From positions 1 through 60,334 of the forward strand of contig NZ_BCVH01000023.1 of the NCBI RefSeq assembly GCF_001591645.1: a DNA stretch of 60,334 nucleotides, given 5' to 3'. This stretch comes from Robertmurraya korlensis NBRC 107688 (GTDB taxonomy: Bacteria > Bacillota > Bacilli > Bacillales > Cytobacillaceae). The notes below the pieces were generated by a model that was given only the letters and a program-made list of their open reading frames with translations, was not told the DNA's origin and did no database searches. This document shows, in pieces, positions 31,480-42,609 of this stretch. Within the stretch, counting starts at the first letter, position 1. Each line of letters opens with the position of its first letter. The position numbers and the translations under genes were made by a program.

Positions 31480-32067
31480 ATGACAAGGACAGCAAGCATT
31501 ACAAGAAAAACAGGTGAAACCAATATAGAACTTGCTTTAACGATTGATGGAGAAGGGAAATCAGAACTAGAGACGGGCGTTCCTTTTATGACGCATATGC
31601 TTGATCTTTTCACAAAACATGGCCAATTTGACCTAACCATTAACGCCAAGGGTGATACAGAGGTGGACGACCACCACACAACAGAAGACATCGGTATCTG
31701 TTTAGGACAAGTTCTTCGTGAAGCATTAGGCGATAAAAAAGGAATCAAGCGCTATGGTAATGCCTTTGTACCAATGGATGAGACACTTGCGCAAGTCGTT
31801 GTTGACTTAAGCAACCGTCCACACTTAGAAATGCGCGCACACTTCCCAAGCCAAAAGGTAGGAACCTTTGACACTGAGTTGGTTCACGAATTTCTTTGGA
31901 AGCTTGCACTTGAAGCACGAATGAACCTCCATGTGATTGTTCACTATGGTCAAAATACACACCATATCATCGAAGCGATTTTTAAAGCATTAGCTCGAGC
32001 CTTGGACGAAGCAACGACGATTGACCCAAGAATAAAGGGCGTTCCATCTACGAAGGGGATGTTATAA
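31480..32067 (+). CDS. hisB: Imidazoleglycerol-phosphate dehydratase
   Basis: Dehydrates imidazoleglycerol phosphate to imidazoleacetol phosphate. 195 aa, dehydratase only, with no fused HAD phosphatase as in E. coli. Mn-binding motifs DDHHTTEDIGI and NTHHIIEAIFKALARAL are intact, as is FMTHMLDLFTKHG. RBS AAGGAGG about 8 bp before the ATG. Follows the palindromic element; its stop abuts the hisH ATG. Confidence 0.97.
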   Translation: MTRTASITRKTGETNIELALTIDGEGKSELETGVPFMTHMLDLFTKHGQFDLTINAKGDTEVDDHHTTEDIGICLGQVLREALGDKKGIKRYGNAFVPMDETLAQVVVDLSNRPHLEMRAHFPSQKVGTFDTELVHEFLWKLALEARMNLHVIVHYGQNTHHIIEAIFKALARALDEATTIDPRIKGVPSTKGML

Positions 32068-32703
32068 ATGATCGGAATTATTGATTATGGAATGGGGAAT
32101 TTGTTCAGCGTTTCGAAGGCCCTCGAACGACTAGACGCTCCATACTTCATATCGGAGGATGCTAGTGAACTGCTACAAGCGGATAGCCTAATCTTACCGG
32201 GAGTTGGCTCGTTTAAAGACGCTATGGAAAAGCTGAACGAATCAGGCTTGACCACTATGATTAGGGATTACGTGAAAACAGGTAAGCCATTATTAGGTAT
32301 CTGCCTTGGGATGCAGCTGTTATTTGAGGAAAGTGAAGAGAATGGACTAACGAAGGGATTAGCGTTGTTACCAGGAAACGTCATTCATTTTCCAGGTGTA
32401 ACCCCTGAAGGAGAGTCGTATAAAGTCCCACATATGGGCTGGAACCAGATCCACTTCTTCCGTTCGTCACCGGTTTTGGAAAATCTCCAGGAAGACTTTG
32501 TTTATTTTGTTCACTCCTACTATGTAAACACTCCAGATCATGAGGTGGTTATTGCAAGCTGCGATTATGACGTCGAAGTGCCTGCTGTAGTAGGCCGTGG
32601 AAATGTGTTCGGGATGCAATTTCATCCGGAAAAAAGCAGCAAGTTAGGTATGGAGCTATTGCGCAATTTTACTGAGCTAACGAAAGAAAGGGTGGCACGA
32701 TGA
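32068..32703 (+). CDS. hisH: Imidazole glycerol phosphate synthase, glutaminase subunit
   Basis: Class I glutamine amidotransferase that feeds ammonia to HisF. 211 aa. Catalytic triad Cys79 (LGICLGMQ), His186 and Glu188 ([10 protein letters not shown]); N-terminal IIDYGMGNL is standard. Starts directly at the hisB stop (TAAATG) and overlaps hisA by ATGA. Confidence 0.97.
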   Translation: MIGIIDYGMGNLFSVSKALERLDAPYFISEDASELLQADSLILPGVGSFKDAMEKLNESGLTTMIRDYVKTGKPLLGICLGMQLLFEESEENGLTKGLALLPGNVIHFPGVTPEGESYKVPHMGWNQIHFFRSSPVLENLQEDFVYFVHSYYVNTPDHEVVIASCDYDVEVPAVVGRGNVFGMQFHPEKSSKLGMELLRNFTELTKERVAR

Positions 32704-33428
32704 GCTTTACTATTTATCCAGCGATTGATATGCGCGGAGGCAAATGCGTCCGCCTCTTACAAGGTGATTATAATCAAGAAACGGTATACGGAGATTCTCC
32801 GTTTGATATGGCGAAAAGCTTTGCCGATGCAGGAGCCGAGTGGATACATATGGTCGACCTTGACGGAGCAAAGGATGGCAAGCGTGTAAACGACCGGTTT
32901 GTGATTGAGGCTGCCCAGAAGCTTGATGCGAAGGTTCAAATTGGTGGAGGCATTCGTACCGAGGAAGATATTCTTCATTACTTAAATAACGGAGTGGCAC
33001 GTGTCATTATCGGCAGTGTGGCGGTGTCTAATCCAGAGTTCGCGATTGAAATGATCCAGAAGTACGGAGAACGAATAGCGATCGGACTCGATGCGAAGGA
33101 TGGCTATGTAGCGACCCATGGCTGGTTGGATACCTCAACGGTTACAGCCGTTGAGCTTGGGAAGCGACTTGCTGATGCGGGTGCTGAAACATTTATTTTT
33201 ACCGATATCGCAACGGATGGGATGCTTTCTGGCCCGAACTTATTGGCGGTAGAGAAACTGGCCGTTGAAACAGGGAAAAGTGTGATTGCCTCTGGTGGAG
33301 TTAGTGAGTTGGCTGATCTGCGAGCATTGAAGGAGCTTGTTGGAAAAGGCGTGAACGGTGCGATTGTTGGAAAAGCCATTTATGAAGGACGATTCTCTGT
33401 TCCTGAAGCATTGAAAGAGGTGAAGTAA
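32700..33428 (+). CDS. hisA: ProFAR isomerase
   Basis: TIM-barrel isomerase acting on phosphoribosylformimino-AICAR-P. 242 aa. Catalytic Asp10 ([14 protein letters not shown]) and Asp131 (GLDAKDG); phosphate loops IGGGIRT and ASGGVSEL. Starts in an ATGA overlap with hisH and is related to hisF next door by the ancient half-barrel duplication. Confidence 0.97.
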   Translation: MSFTIYPAIDMRGGKCVRLLQGDYNQETVYGDSPFDMAKSFADAGAEWIHMVDLDGAKDGKRVNDRFVIEAAQKLDAKVQIGGGIRTEEDILHYLNNGVARVIIGSVAVSNPEFAIEMIQKYGERIAIGLDAKDGYVATHGWLDTSTVTAVELGKRLADAGAETFIFTDIATDGMLSGPNLLAVEKLAVETGKSVIASGGVSELADLRALKELVGKGVNGAIVGKAIYEGRFSVPEALKEVK

Positions 33429-33429
33429 C

Positions 33430-34188
33430 ATGCTAACAAAGCGTATTATTCCTTGCCTAGACGTGAAGGACGGTCGTGTGGTAAAAGGAATTCAGTTCGT
33501 ACAGCTTCGCGATGCAGGGGACCCGGTGGAGCTTGCCCGTTTTTATGATGAGCAGGGAGCCGATGAGTTAGTCTTTTTAGATATTTCTGCTTCGGTTGAA
33601 GGCCGTGGTACGATGGTAGATGTGGTGAAATCTGTTGCTTCCGAACTGGCTATTCCGTTTACAGTAGGTGGAGGGATTAATTCCCTTGAAGATATGAAAC
33701 GGATCTTACGTGCAGGTGCTGATAAAGTGTCATTGAATACAGCAGCTGTGTTGAATCCTGAGCTTATTACAGAGGGTGCGAACTTCTTTGGTACACAATG
33801 TATCGTTGTGGCCATTGACGCGAAATACGATGAAGAGCTTGGAACATGGCGGGTATTTACCCATGGTGGTCGGAAAGCAACTGAGTATGAAGTAATTGAA
33901 TGGGCCAAAGAAGCTGTTCGGCGTGGGGCAGGAGAGATCCTGTTAACGAGCATGGATAGTGATGGAGAGAAAAAGGGCTTTGATGTGGCTTTAACTCGTG
34001 CGGTAAGTGAGGCGGTTTCGGTTCCAGTTATCGCTTCTGGTGGAGCAGGAAATTCGGAGCATTTCGCCGAAGCTTTTATAGAAGCAAAAGCTGATGCAGC
34101 CTTAGCGGCATCGATCTTCCACTATAAGGAAACCTCTGTTGAAGAAGTGAAATCATTTTTAAAAGAAAAAGGGGTGAATGTACGATGA
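33430..34188 (+). CDS. hisF: Imidazole glycerol phosphate synthase, cyclase subunit
   Basis: TIM-barrel cyclase producing imidazoleglycerol phosphate and AICAR using HisH ammonia. 252 aa. Catalytic Asp11 ([14 protein letters not shown]) and Asp130 (VVAIDAK); phosphate loops VGGGINS and ASGGAGN. Starts 1 bp after the hisA stop; ends in an ATGA overlap with hisI. AICAR links the pathway to purines. Confidence 0.97.
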   Translation: MLTKRIIPCLDVKDGRVVKGIQFVQLRDAGDPVELARFYDEQGADELVFLDISASVEGRGTMVDVVKSVASELAIPFTVGGGINSLEDMKRILRAGADKVSLNTAAVLNPELITEGANFFGTQCIVVAIDAKYDEELGTWRVFTHGGRKATEYEVIEWAKEAVRRGAGEILLTSMDSDGEKKGFDVALTRAVSEAVSVPVIASGGAGNSEHFAEAFIEAKADAALAASIFHYKETSVEEVKSFLKEKGVNVR

Positions 34189-34826
34189 ATGTAAAATTCG
34201 ATGAAAACGGCTTGCTTCCGGCAATCGTTCAGGATGCGGTCACAAAAGAAGTGTTAACCCTTGCGTATATGAACAAGGAATCTCTAGATAAATCTATTGA
34301 AACTCGTGAAACATGGTTTTACAGCCGTTCTCGCCAGGAGCTTTGGCATAAAGGGGCGACAAGTGGGAACACGCAGAAAATCGTTGAAATGAAGTTCGAT
34401 TGTGATCAAGATGCAGTAGTGGTATTGGTGGAGCCAGCTGGTCCTGCTTGCCATAACGGAACAACAAGCTGTTTTACAGAAAGTGTGTTCACAGGGGAAG
34501 AAGGGACAACTGGTGCGGAAAGCTTAGCAGACTATCAAATTTTGTTTGAGCTTGAGCAGCTAATCCGTAACCGTGAAAAGGAACGTCCTGAAGGTGCCTA
34601 CACGACGTATCTCTTTGAAAAAGGCGTCGATAAGATTTTGAAAAAAGTCGGCGAAGAAGCATCTGAAGTTATCATCGCTGCGAAAAACCGCGATACCGAG
34701 GAGCTGAAGTGGGAAGCAGCTGATTTGCTTTACCACTTATATGTGCTGTTGGTGGAGCAAGGCTTACCAGCTCGAGACGTATTATCCGTATTAAATAAGC
34801 GCCATGAAAAATCAGCAGTGAAATAA
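34185..34826 (+). CDS. hisI: Bifunctional PR-AMP cyclohydrolase / PR-ATP pyrophosphatase
   Basis: HisIE fusion, 213 aa. N-terminal cyclohydrolase (about 1-110) with [17 protein letters not shown] and the metal Cys motif [10 protein letters not shown]...[13 protein letters not shown]-terminal pyrophosphohydrolase (about 118-205) with [32 protein letters not shown] read in two parts, including the EExxE metal site. Last gene of the his operon, followed by a strong terminator. Confidence 0.96.
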   Translation: MNVKFDENGLLPAIVQDAVTKEVLTLAYMNKESLDKSIETRETWFYSRSRQELWHKGATSGNTQKIVEMKFDCDQDAVVVLVEPAGPACHNGTTSCFTESVFTGEEGTTGAESLADYQILFELEQLIRNREKERPEGAYTTYLFEKGVDKILKKVGEEASEVIIAAKNRDTEELKWEAADLLYHLYVLLVEQGLPARDVLSVLNKRHEKSAVK

Positions 34827-34848
34827 CCAGCCAAGGGGCTGGTTTTTT
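34825..34848 (+). terminator. Terminator of the his operon
   Basis: AACCAGCC and GGCTGGTT pair around AAGG, followed by TTTT. Confidence 0.92.
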
Positions 34849-34998
34849 AATTTTGGACAAAGGTTCCTGGTCAGCCATCCTACATTCATGGTTTCAGCCA
34901 AATGGGACTTATGATATAATACATTGGTTAAACATATTGTTTAAATTACTTCATTACATCTAAGAAGTGCTTGTAAACACGTTAAAATGGAGGATTTC

Positions 34999-36480
34999 AT
35001 GAGCAAAGACTCTAAAGCATATCAACCTAAAGGTAAATTGTTGTCTTTTCATCCAACTGGTGAATACTACTTTGCGAAAGGCTTAAAGGCGTATCAGCGG
35101 AGGGATTTTTATAAATCAAAAAAATATTTGGAGCGTGCGATTCAGCTAGAGCCAGGCGAGCCGATGATTTATTGTCAGCTCGCGATTGTTTGTACGGAGC
35201 TTAGTGATTATCAGCAGTCCAATCGTTATTTGCACGAAATTTTAGAAGAGCTGGATGAGCATATGCTGGAGTGCCATTATTTCTTGGCTAACAACTACGC
35301 ACATCTCGGCCTTTTTAAAGATGCATACACCCATGCGTCACTCTACTTGAAGCTTGACCAAGACGGAGAGTTTGTCGAGGATACTGAGGAGTTAATCGAT
35401 CTATTGACGCTAGAAGCGGAAGAGCTCGAGGAGGATTTGTACGAAGAGGACGATCTTATCATCAAGCAGGATGAAGCACGTCGTTTGCTAGAATCAGGAC
35501 ATTTTCCTAGAGCGGTTGACCTATTAGAAGAGGTGATCGAGGAATTCCCTGAATACTGGTCAGCCTACAACAATCTAGCCCTCGCTTACTTCTATTTAGG
35601 GGAGACAGAGAAGGCGGACGACATTCTTGAGGATGTCTTAACGAAAAATCCGGGAAACTTGCATGCGCTATGCAATAAGCTGGTGTTTGCTTTTTATCTG
35701 AAGGATACAGAAAACGTAAATTCCCTAAAGGAAGTTTTGAAAAAGATCAAGCCGATGCTGCAAGAGCATCAATTTAAACTTGGTGCAAGCTTTGCGCTTG
35801 TTGGAGAATACGAACTGGCTTACGGTTGGTTGAGAAAGCTGCAACGAGTGGGCTTTGAAGGAGACGGACCATTTTATTATTGGCTTTCCTACTCAGCGTA
35901 CTATACCGATCGTCAATCCATTGCTCAGCAAGCATGGAAACGAGTTCTTGAATTTAGCCCGGAAAAAGAAGGACATGAGCCATGGGAAAAGAATAAACCA
36001 GAAGCTGCTGGCTTTGAGCATATTCCAAAAGCCATTCATCAAAAGTTAGAAAGTAACTTTATTGAAGAACGTTTATTCGGATTATTCCTTGCTTCTTTAT
36101 CAGGAGAAAAGGAAAATATTTTAACTTCTATGAAGCCAAAGTATTCCATTGAAAAAGAATATGTCAATCTTTTAAGCATGGAAACATGTGAAAAGCCTAT
36201 CATGCGTTCGGGACATGAAACAGCATTGGAGCTATATAAGCAGCATCAACCGATTGGAACGACTCAGTCGAGCTTATTTTTATTATGGTTTACCATTTTG
36301 CCAGGTCTTATGAAAGAAAATGTGCAAGCTAATAACTCGAAGGCTTTGGCAGCAGCAACAGAGTATATGTGGAGAAAGCAACGTGGGGAACGAACGTCAC
36401 AGCAGCAGGTAGCAGATTTGTACAGTCTATCAAGCTCTACCCTACAAAAATATGTAAAAATTGTTAAAGGGCTTATTTAA
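34999..36480 (+). CDS. yvcD: TPR-repeat protein, YvcD-like
   Basis: 493-aa cytoplasmic protein. Tetratricopeptide repeats about 25-130 (EYYFAKGLKAYQRRDFYKSKKYLERAI-type unit) and about 160-245 (ARRLLESGHFPRAVDLLEEVI, NNLALAYFYLGETEKADDIL). The last 40 residues contain an HTH-like element (QQQVADLYSLSSSTLQKYVKIV). I chose ATG 34999 because the upstream in-frame ATG at 34987 is part of the RBS itself (TGGAGGATTTC). Conserved upstream of the trxB region in Bacillus. Partners unknown; probably a scaffold. Confidence 0.85.
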   Translation: MSKDSKAYQPKGKLLSFHPTGEYYFAKGLKAYQRRDFYKSKKYLERAIQLEPGEPMIYCQLAIVCTELSDYQQSNRYLHEILEELDEHMLECHYFLANNYAHLGLFKDAYTHASLYLKLDQDGEFVEDTEELIDLLTLEAEELEEDLYEEDDLIIKQDEARRLLESGHFPRAVDLLEEVIEEFPEYWSAYNNLALAYFYLGETEKADDILEDVLTKNPGNLHALCNKLVFAFYLKDTENVNSLKEVLKKIKPMLQEHQFKLGASFALVGEYELAYGWLRKLQRVGFEGDGPFYYWLSYSAYYTDRQSIAQQAWKRVLEFSPEKEGHEPWEKNKPEAAGFEHIPKAIHQKLESNFIEERLFGLFLASLSGEKENILTSMKPKYSIEKEYVNLLSMETCEKPIMRSGHETALELYKQHQPIGTTQSSLFLLWFTILPGLMKENVQANNSKALAAATEYMWRKQRGERTSQQQVADLYSLSSSTLQKYVKIVKGLI

Positions 36481-36577
36481 TGAGCATATATTTGGACTCC
36501 ACTCGCTATGTTTTATAGGATAGAGATAACAGGGAAATACTATAACAAGTATTGTTTTCTTTTTTTAAAAGGAGTGA

Positions 36578-37534
<957 letters not shown>

Positions 37535-37542
37535 CATACGAG

Positions 37543-37573
37543 AAGCTAGCCTTTTTGGGTTAGCTTTTTTTTG
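37543..37573 (+). terminator. Terminator of trxB
   Basis: AAGCTAGCC and GGGTTAGCTT pair around TTTTT, followed by a long T run. Confidence 0.88.
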
Positions 37574-37843
37574 TGTTTTGGAGGCTTATCGTGCCCGAAC
37601 CAGGAGACCGAAGCAGTGGAGGTAATAAATAAAAGTAAAAGTAATCCCCCCTGAAACCTTAGCCCCATGCCAAAACGGTACCGATTATTTCGCTGCAAAC
37701 CTCTAAAAATAGTTCAATTTTTGCATCCCTTCATCCATTCTTAATAAAACGTAATCTGCAATTAATTATACTGTAACAGTAGTGAAACATTGCTCGTGTA
37801 AAATAAGAATAGAAATTGACCCCCTTTTAAGATATATATCTTT
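37574..37843. other. Gene-poor stretch between trxB and yvcI
   Basis: No convincing CDS. It contains a WalR-box-like TGTAAC-N5-TGAAAC at 37772-37788 (11 of 12 to TGTWAH-N5-TGTWAH) and a 13-codon frame starting GTG at 37591 behind TTGGAGG. An orphan terminator closes it at 37844. Confidence 0.5.
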
Positions 37844-37873
37844 AGCACAGGAATTATCCTGTGCTCTTTTTTT
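37844..37873 (+). terminator. Orphan strong terminator
   Basis: AGCACAGGA and TCCTGTGCT form a perfect 9-bp stem around ATTA, followed by CTTTTTTT. It lies 300 bp after trxB, which has its own terminator, and 143 bp before yvcI, so it ends a transcript with no annotated gene. Confidence 0.85.
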
Positions 37874-38015
37874 ATGGCTCTTCCAACTTCCAATCTTTAC
37901 GAAAAATGCTTTTTTATATTTGTCCATTTCCTATTCATTGTGAGCCCATTGTAAAAATAGTATAATAGTAAGAATAAAAGTCGTTAATTCTAAAAGGCCT
38001 TGAGGTGATTGAAGC

Positions 38016-38474
38016 GTGCAACGAGTGACAAATTGTGTATTGGTAAAAGATAATAAGGTCTTGCTGCTCCAAAAGCCTAGACGTGGCTGGTGGGTGGCTC
38101 CGGGTGGAAAGATGGAGCCTGGTGAGTCAGTGAGAGACTGCTGTATTCGAGAGTACCGTGAAGAGACGGGTATTTATTTGAGAAACCCCAATATTAAGGG
38201 TATTTTTACGTTTATTATGAAAGATGGAGACCAAGTTGTTTCTGAGTGGATGATGTTCACCTTCTTTGGAACAGAAGCTGATGGAATCAATCTGGATGAA
38301 TCTGAGGAAGGAAAGCTTGCTTGGCATGACTTCCACCAGATTAAAGATTTACCGATGGCAGAAGGGGACTATCATATATTGGACTACATGATCCACGGTC
38401 AAGGAATCATCTATGGAACGTTTACATATACAACCGATTTTCAGTTAATTCAATATCGTCTTGATCCTAGCTAA
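38016..38474 (+). CDS. yvcI: Nudix hydrolase, YvcI-like
   Basis: 152 aa. Nudix box is complete: GGKMEPGESVRDCCIREYREETGI (G-5x-E-7x-REYREETGI). Family members in this position are called 8-oxo-dGTP diphosphatase or NTP pyrophosphohydrolase; the true substrate cannot be told from sequence. GTG start behind GAGGTGATT. First gene of yvcI-rapZ-glmR-whiA-crh, with rapZ 12 bp downstream. Confidence 0.9.
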   Translation: MQRVTNCVLVKDNKVLLLQKPRRGWWVAPGGKMEPGESVRDCCIREYREETGIYLRNPNIKGIFTFIMKDGDQVVSEWMMFTFFGTEADGINLDESEEGKLAWHDFHQIKDLPMAEGDYHILDYMIHGQGIIYGTFTYTTDFQLIQYRLDPS

Positions 38475-38486
38475 GGAGGAATTTTT

Positions 38487-39380
38487 ATGAGTACTGGAGC
38501 GACACAAGATACACAAATGGTGATTATAACGGGGATGTCTGGTGCAGGGAAAACAGTCGCCATTCAAAGCTTTGAAGATCTAGGTTTTTTCTGTGTGGAT
38601 AACCTGCCACCAACCTTATTGCCAAAATTTCTAGAACTTATGAAAGAGTCCGGAAATAAGATGAATAAGGTAGCGCTTGTAATGGATTTAAGAGGAAGAG
38701 AGTTTTTCGACCACTTATTTAAGGCGCTCGATGATCTTGCAGAAACATCGTGGGTGACTCCGCAAATTTTATTTTTAGATGCGGACGACTCAACGCTTGT
38801 TCGTCGCTACAAAGAAACTCGACGTACTCATCCTCTTGCTCCGTCCGGACTTCCTTTAGAAGGCATTCAGCTTGAGAGAGAGCTGCTAGAGGAACTAAAG
38901 GGAAGAGCACAGCTCATTTACAATAGCTCAAAAATGAAGCCGAAAGAATTGCGTGAAAAAATCTTAACGGAGTTTTCAGCGAACAAGCAGACGATCTTTA
39001 CGGTCAATGTAATGAGCTTTGGGTTTAAGTACGGAATTCCAATTGATGCAGACTTAGTTTTCGATGTTCGCTTTTTGCCAAACCCGCACTATATTGAGTC
39101 GATGAGACCAAAGACGGGTCTAGATGAGGATGTTTCAAAGTATGTACTGAAATGGAATGAGACTACTAAGTTTTTAGAAAAGGTAACGGAGCTGCTAGCG
39201 TTTATGCTTCCTCATTATAAGCGTGAAGGAAAAGCGCAGCTTGTAGTGGCAATTGGATGTACGGGTGGACAGCATCGGTCTGTTGCGCTAACTGAATACA
39301 TTGCCAATCATTTTGAAAAAGACTATGAAACTCGAATCACTCACCGTGACATCGAAAGGAGAAAGGAACAAACTACATGA
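38487..39380 (+). CDS. rapZ: RNase adapter / nucleotide-binding protein RapZ (YvcJ)
   Basis: 297 aa, P-loop ATPase/GTPase domain at the N-terminus (Walker [10 protein letters not shown] near 16-24, then [14 protein letters not shown], the RapZ signature) and a C-terminal domain ending [18 protein letters not shown]. In E. coli RapZ binds sRNAs and UDP-GlcNAc-pathway metabolites; in B. subtilis YvcJ is a nucleotide-binding protein linked to competence. RBS AAGGAGG. Its stop overlaps glmR by ATGA. Confidence 0.94.
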   Translation: MSTGATQDTQMVIITGMSGAGKTVAIQSFEDLGFFCVDNLPPTLLPKFLELMKESGNKMNKVALVMDLRGREFFDHLFKALDDLAETSWVTPQILFLDADDSTLVRRYKETRRTHPLAPSGLPLEGIQLERELLEELKGRAQLIYNSSKMKPKELREKILTEFSANKQTIFTVNVMSFGFKYGIPIDADLVFDVRFLPNPHYIESMRPKTGLDEDVSKYVLKWNETTKFLEKVTELLAFMLPHYKREGKAQLVVAIGCTGGQHRSVALTEYIANHFEKDYETRITHRDIERRKEQTT

Positions 39381-40354
39381 CGAAGATTCGACAGCCTCGA
39401 ATTGTGATTATTGGAGGCGGTACAGGGCTACCCGTGTTGCTTCGTGGATTAAAGAAGTTTCCTGTTGATATTACGGCCATCGTTACGGTTGCGGACGATG
39501 GCGGTAGCTCTGGACGCCTCCGAGATGAAATGGACATTCCTCCTCCTGGAGATGTTCGCAATGTACTCGCGGCATTATCAGATGTAGAACCGTTGATTGA
39601 GGAAATGTTTCAGCACCGTTTTGCAACTGCTAATGAATTATCTGGCCATTCGCTAGGAAATTTAATCTTAGCAGCGATGACATCGATAACGGGGAATTTC
39701 ACTCATGCCATCCAAGAGATGAGCAAGGTGTTAAATGTGAGGGGGAAGGTGCTTCCAGCCGCCACTCAAAGTGTTGTTTTACATGCGGAAATGGAGGATG
39801 GCACGATTGTTTCAGGGGAATCCAAAATTCCTTATTCCGGAAAACGGATCAAGCGGGTATTTTTAACGCCGGGTGATGCCACTCCGCTACCAGAGACACT
39901 GCATGCGATTCGAAAAGCTGATTTAATCGTGATTGGTCCTGGAAGCTTATATACAAGTATCCTTCCTAATCTACTCGTGCCAAAGCTTGGCGAGGAAGTG
40001 TGTCGGGCAAAAGCGAAAAAGGTGTATATTTGCAACTTAATGACTCAAGCAGGTGAGACGCTTGATTATTCAGCGAGCGACCACGTGAAAGCGATTTACG
40101 ACCATATGAAGAGTGCGTTTATGAACACGATCTTAGTTAATAGGGAACATATCCCAGAAGAGGTTCTTAATCGCTATAGCGAAGAACTAGCAAAACCTGT
40201 ACACTTTGATTTAACTACTCTATATGATTTGGGACTCGAAGTGGTAGAGGGTGAAATCATGAGCCTTGAAAATGGTGTTATACGCCATGACACCAGGGAA
40301 GTAGCAAATATTTTATATTCTCTATTAATAAATGAAACCCACAAGCGGTCTTAA
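39377..40354 (+). CDS. glmR: Gluconeogenesis factor GlmR (YvcK)
   Basis: 325-aa CofD-like Rossmann protein. N-terminus [20 protein letters not shown] and [14 protein letters not shown] are the family signature; [17 protein letters not shown] and [14 protein letters not shown] follow. In B. subtilis it binds UDP-GlcNAc, stimulates GlmS and is needed on gluconeogenic carbon sources. Starts in an ATGA overlap with rapZ, also linked to UDP-GlcNAc metabolism. Confidence 0.95.
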   Translation: MTKIRQPRIVIIGGGTGLPVLLRGLKKFPVDITAIVTVADDGGSSGRLRDEMDIPPPGDVRNVLAALSDVEPLIEEMFQHRFATANELSGHSLGNLILAAMTSITGNFTHAIQEMSKVLNVRGKVLPAATQSVVLHAEMEDGTIVSGESKIPYSGKRIKRVFLTPGDATPLPETLHAIRKADLIVIGPGSLYTSILPNLLVPKLGEEVCRAKAKKVYICNLMTQAGETLDYSASDHVKAIYDHMKSAFMNTILVNREHIPEEVLNRYSEELAKPVHFDLTTLYDLGLEVVEGEIMSLENGVIRHDTREVANILYSLLINETHKRS

Positions 40355-40397
40355 GCGTAGTATAACTTATGCAACCGTTTGTGTAGGAGGTGAAGAT

Positions 40398-41351
40398 GTG
40401 TCATTCGCTTCGGAAACGAAAAAAGAGTTAACGAATATAGAAGGAAAAGAATGTTGCGGAAAAGCGGAGTTGTCTGCTTTGATCCGAATGAATGGCTCAT
40501 TGTCCTTCTCTAATCGAAAGCTTGTTGTCGACATCCAAACGGAAAATGCAGCAATTGCGCGTAGAATTTATACGCTGATCAAAAGATACTATGAAGTACA
40601 AGTCGAGCTTTTAGTTCGAAAGAAAATGAGATTAAAAAAGAACAATGTGTATATCGTTAGGCTCTCACAGGATGCAAAGGTCATCTTAGAGGATTTATTT
40701 ATTCTAGAAGAGGGATTTGTATTTGCCCACAATATTGCTGAGGCACTTATTAAAAAGAAATGCTGTAAGCGCTCCTATTTAAGGGGAGCATTTTTAGCAG
40801 GAGGTTCGGTAAACAATCCGGAGACTTCCTCTTATCACCTCGAAATTTTTTCACTTTATAAGGAGCATAACGACTCTTTATGTGAATTGATGAATACATT
40901 TGGTTTAAATAGCAAGACGCTTGAAAGAAAAAAAGGATTTATCACTTATTTAAAGGAAGCTGAGAAAATCACCGAATTCCTCAATATTATTGGTGCTCAT
41001 AATGCATTGTTAAGGTTTGAGGATATTCGGATCGTACGCGACATGCGTAACTCGGTGAATCGGCTGGTCAATTGTGAAACGGCGAACTTAAACAAGACGA
41101 TTGGTGCGTCTTTACGACAGGTTGAAAATATTCGGTTTATTCAAGATACCGTAGGTCTTCATATTTTGCCTGAAAAGCTTAGAGAAATCGCAGAGCTTCG
41201 TATAGCTTACCAAGATGTGACGTTAAAGGAGCTGGGTGAGATGGTATCTGGAGGAACAATCAGTAAGTCAGGTATCAACCACCGTTTACGTAAAATTGAC
41301 GAAATTGCTGAAAAGCTCCGAGTGGGGGAAAACGTGAGTAAAACCATGTAA
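40398..41351 (+). CDS. whiA: DNA-binding protein WhiA
   Basis: 317 aa. N-terminal LAGLIDADG-type fold (about 1-210; [21 protein letters not shown]) without endonuclease residues, and a C-terminal HTH (about 265-310; [26 protein letters not shown]). Chromosome and cell-division related in Bacillus; sporulation regulator in Streptomyces. Start is GTG 40398, 7 bp after AGGAGGTGA; the longer frame from 40332 overlaps glmR and lacks an RBS. The ATG at 40396 is out of frame. Confidence 0.95.
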   Translation: MSFASETKKELTNIEGKECCGKAELSALIRMNGSLSFSNRKLVVDIQTENAAIARRIYTLIKRYYEVQVELLVRKKMRLKKNNVYIVRLSQDAKVILEDLFILEEGFVFAHNIAEALIKKKCCKRSYLRGAFLAGGSVNNPETSSYHLEIFSLYKEHNDSLCELMNTFGLNSKTLERKKGFITYLKEAEKITEFLNIIGAHNALLRFEDIRIVRDMRNSVNRLVNCETANLNKTIGASLRQVENIRFIQDTVGLHILPEKLREIAELRIAYQDVTLKELGEMVSGGTISKSGINHRLRKIDEIAEKLRVGENVSKTM

Positions 41352-41390
41352 TTATATATAAACAGATAAGGATAGGGGAGGAAAGCAAGT

Positions 41391-41648
41391 ATGGTAGAAA
41401 AACAAGTGGTAGTAAAGTTGAAGACTGGTTTACAGGCACGACCTGCAGCTTTGTTTGTACAGGAAGCAAATAGGTTTTCGTCAGATGTATTTTTAGAAAA
41501 AGACGGCAAGAAGGTTAACGCCAAAAGCATCATGGGGTTAATGAGCTTAGCCATTAGCTCAGGTTCATCTGTAAACCTTATCGTCAATGGAACTGATGAA
41601 GAAGCAGCATTTGAAGCACTAGAAAAATACGTACAAAAAGAAGCGTAA
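41391..41648 (+). CDS. crh: Catabolite repression HPr-like protein Crh
   Basis: 85-aa HPr paralogue. The usual His15 of HPr is Gln15 here (GLQARPAA), so it cannot serve in PTS phosphotransfer, while Ser46 (NAKSIMGLMSL) is kept for HprK. Ser46-P Crh is a CcpA co-repressor and, in B. subtilis, also inhibits methylglyoxal synthase. RBS GGGGAGG. Last gene of the yvcI-crh operon; a shared terminator follows. Confidence 0.97.
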   Translation: MVEKQVVVKLKTGLQARPAALFVQEANRFSSDVFLEKDGKKVNAKSIMGLMSLAISSGSSVNLIVNGTDEEAAFEALEKYVQKEA

Positions 41649-41651
41649 TAG

Positions 41652-41688
41652 AAAAAACTCGATCCTATAAAGGAACGAGTTTTTTTAT
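41652..41688. terminator. Bidirectional terminator between crh and clpP
   Basis: AAAAACTCG and CGAGTTTTTTT pair, with an inner CCT/AGG pair. Convergent genes crh (plus) and clpP (minus) both end beside it. Confidence 0.88.
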
Positions 41689-41700
41689 TACTTGAATGGA

Positions 41701-42309
41701 TTATTTCTCTTCTTTTTTCTTTTCAAGCGTATTACGAGTGATGATATGGTCAACTAGGCCATACTCCTTCGCGCGTTCAGCTGTCATGAAGTTGTCGCGG
41801 TCTGTGTCTTTAGCAATGACTTCGATTGGTTGACCAGTACGCTCAGCTAGGATGCCGTTTAACTTTTCACGAAGGAAAAGGATACGCTTAGCAGCGATTT
41901 CGATTTCAGTTGCTTGACCTTGGGCTCCACCAAGCGGTTGGTGAATCATTACTTCAGCATTTGGAAGGGCATAACGCTTTCCTTTTGTACCAGCAGAAAG
42001 AAGGAACGCACCCATTGATGCAGCCATCCCGATACAGATTGTTTGAACGTCAGGCTTAATGAACTGCATTGTGTCATAGATAGCCATACCAGCCGTAATG
42101 CTTCCACCTGGTGAGTTAATATAGATGGATATGTCTTTTTCAGGATTTTCTGCTTCTAAGAATAATAACTGAGCGACGATTGAATTAGCCACATTATCGT
42201 CAATTCCACTTCCTAGCATGATAATGCGGTCTTTTAATAGGCGTGAGTAAATATCGTATGCACGCTCTCCACGGTTCGTTTGCTCAATAACTGTAGGGAT
42301 TAAATTCAT
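41701..42309 (-). CDS. clpP: ATP-dependent Clp protease proteolytic subunit
   Basis: Tetradecameric serine protease working with ClpC, ClpX and ClpE. 202 aa from the ATG at 42309 ([19 protein letters not shown]); the frame extends 11 codons upstream but the RBS GGAGGAAAAAG lies in that extension. Catalytic triad Ser98 (GMAASMGA), His123 (MIHQPLGG) and Asp172 (DTDRDNF). Stand-alone gene with a CtsR operator across its promoter, so induced by heat and protein-damage stress. Confidence 0.98.
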   Translation of the reverse strand: MNLIPTVIEQTNRGERAYDIYSRLLKDRIIMLGSGIDDNVANSIVAQLLFLEAENPEKDISIYINSPGGSITAGMAIYDTMQFIKPDVQTICIGMAASMGAFLLSAGTKGKRYALPNAEVMIHQPLGGAQGQATEIEIAAKRILFLREKLNGILAERTGQPIEVIAKDTDRDNFMTAERAKEYGLVDHIITRNTLEKKKEEK

Positions 42310-42385
42310 TTCTTTTTCCTCCTTTAATTGAGAGTCAAACATACAATTAGATAAGTATGTTTAATGTGTAACTGTATGTATTTTT

Positions 42386-42414
42386 ATGATACACTCATGG
42401 TCAATAAAGGTCAA
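42386..42414 (-). promoter_or_regulatory. Sigma-A promoter of clpP
   Basis: On the minus strand TTGACC (42409-42414), 17-bp spacer, TATCAT (42386-42391). The -35 is one half of the CtsR operator. Confidence 0.85.
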
Positions 42415-42415
42415 A
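42399..42415. promoter_or_regulatory. CtsR operator of clpP
   Basis: GGTCAAT-AAA-GGTCAAA is the CtsR direct heptanucleotide repeat with one mismatch and the standard 3-bp spacer. It covers the clpP -35. Confidence 0.92.
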
Positions 42416-42609
42416 CAAATAGCTGTAGAATTGTTCGACACAAATTGCTATGTACTTTTTAAACCCACTTTCCATCATTACCCGCTGGGCCAGTTTTTAA
42501 ACAGGAAGTTTAGCTTTTCCGGTATACGTGAAATGGGAACTGTTGTAAAATGTAGGGTAATGATAGCGGGGAATGTGTTAATGGTGGATGGGTATGGTGA
42601 AAGTTGCAT

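Noticed and set aside
36521-36538. Near match to the I-SceI homing-endonuclease site (16 of 18 positions)
   Set aside because: No homing endonuclease, intron or intein is nearby and two positions differ; most likely chance in the trxB upstream region.
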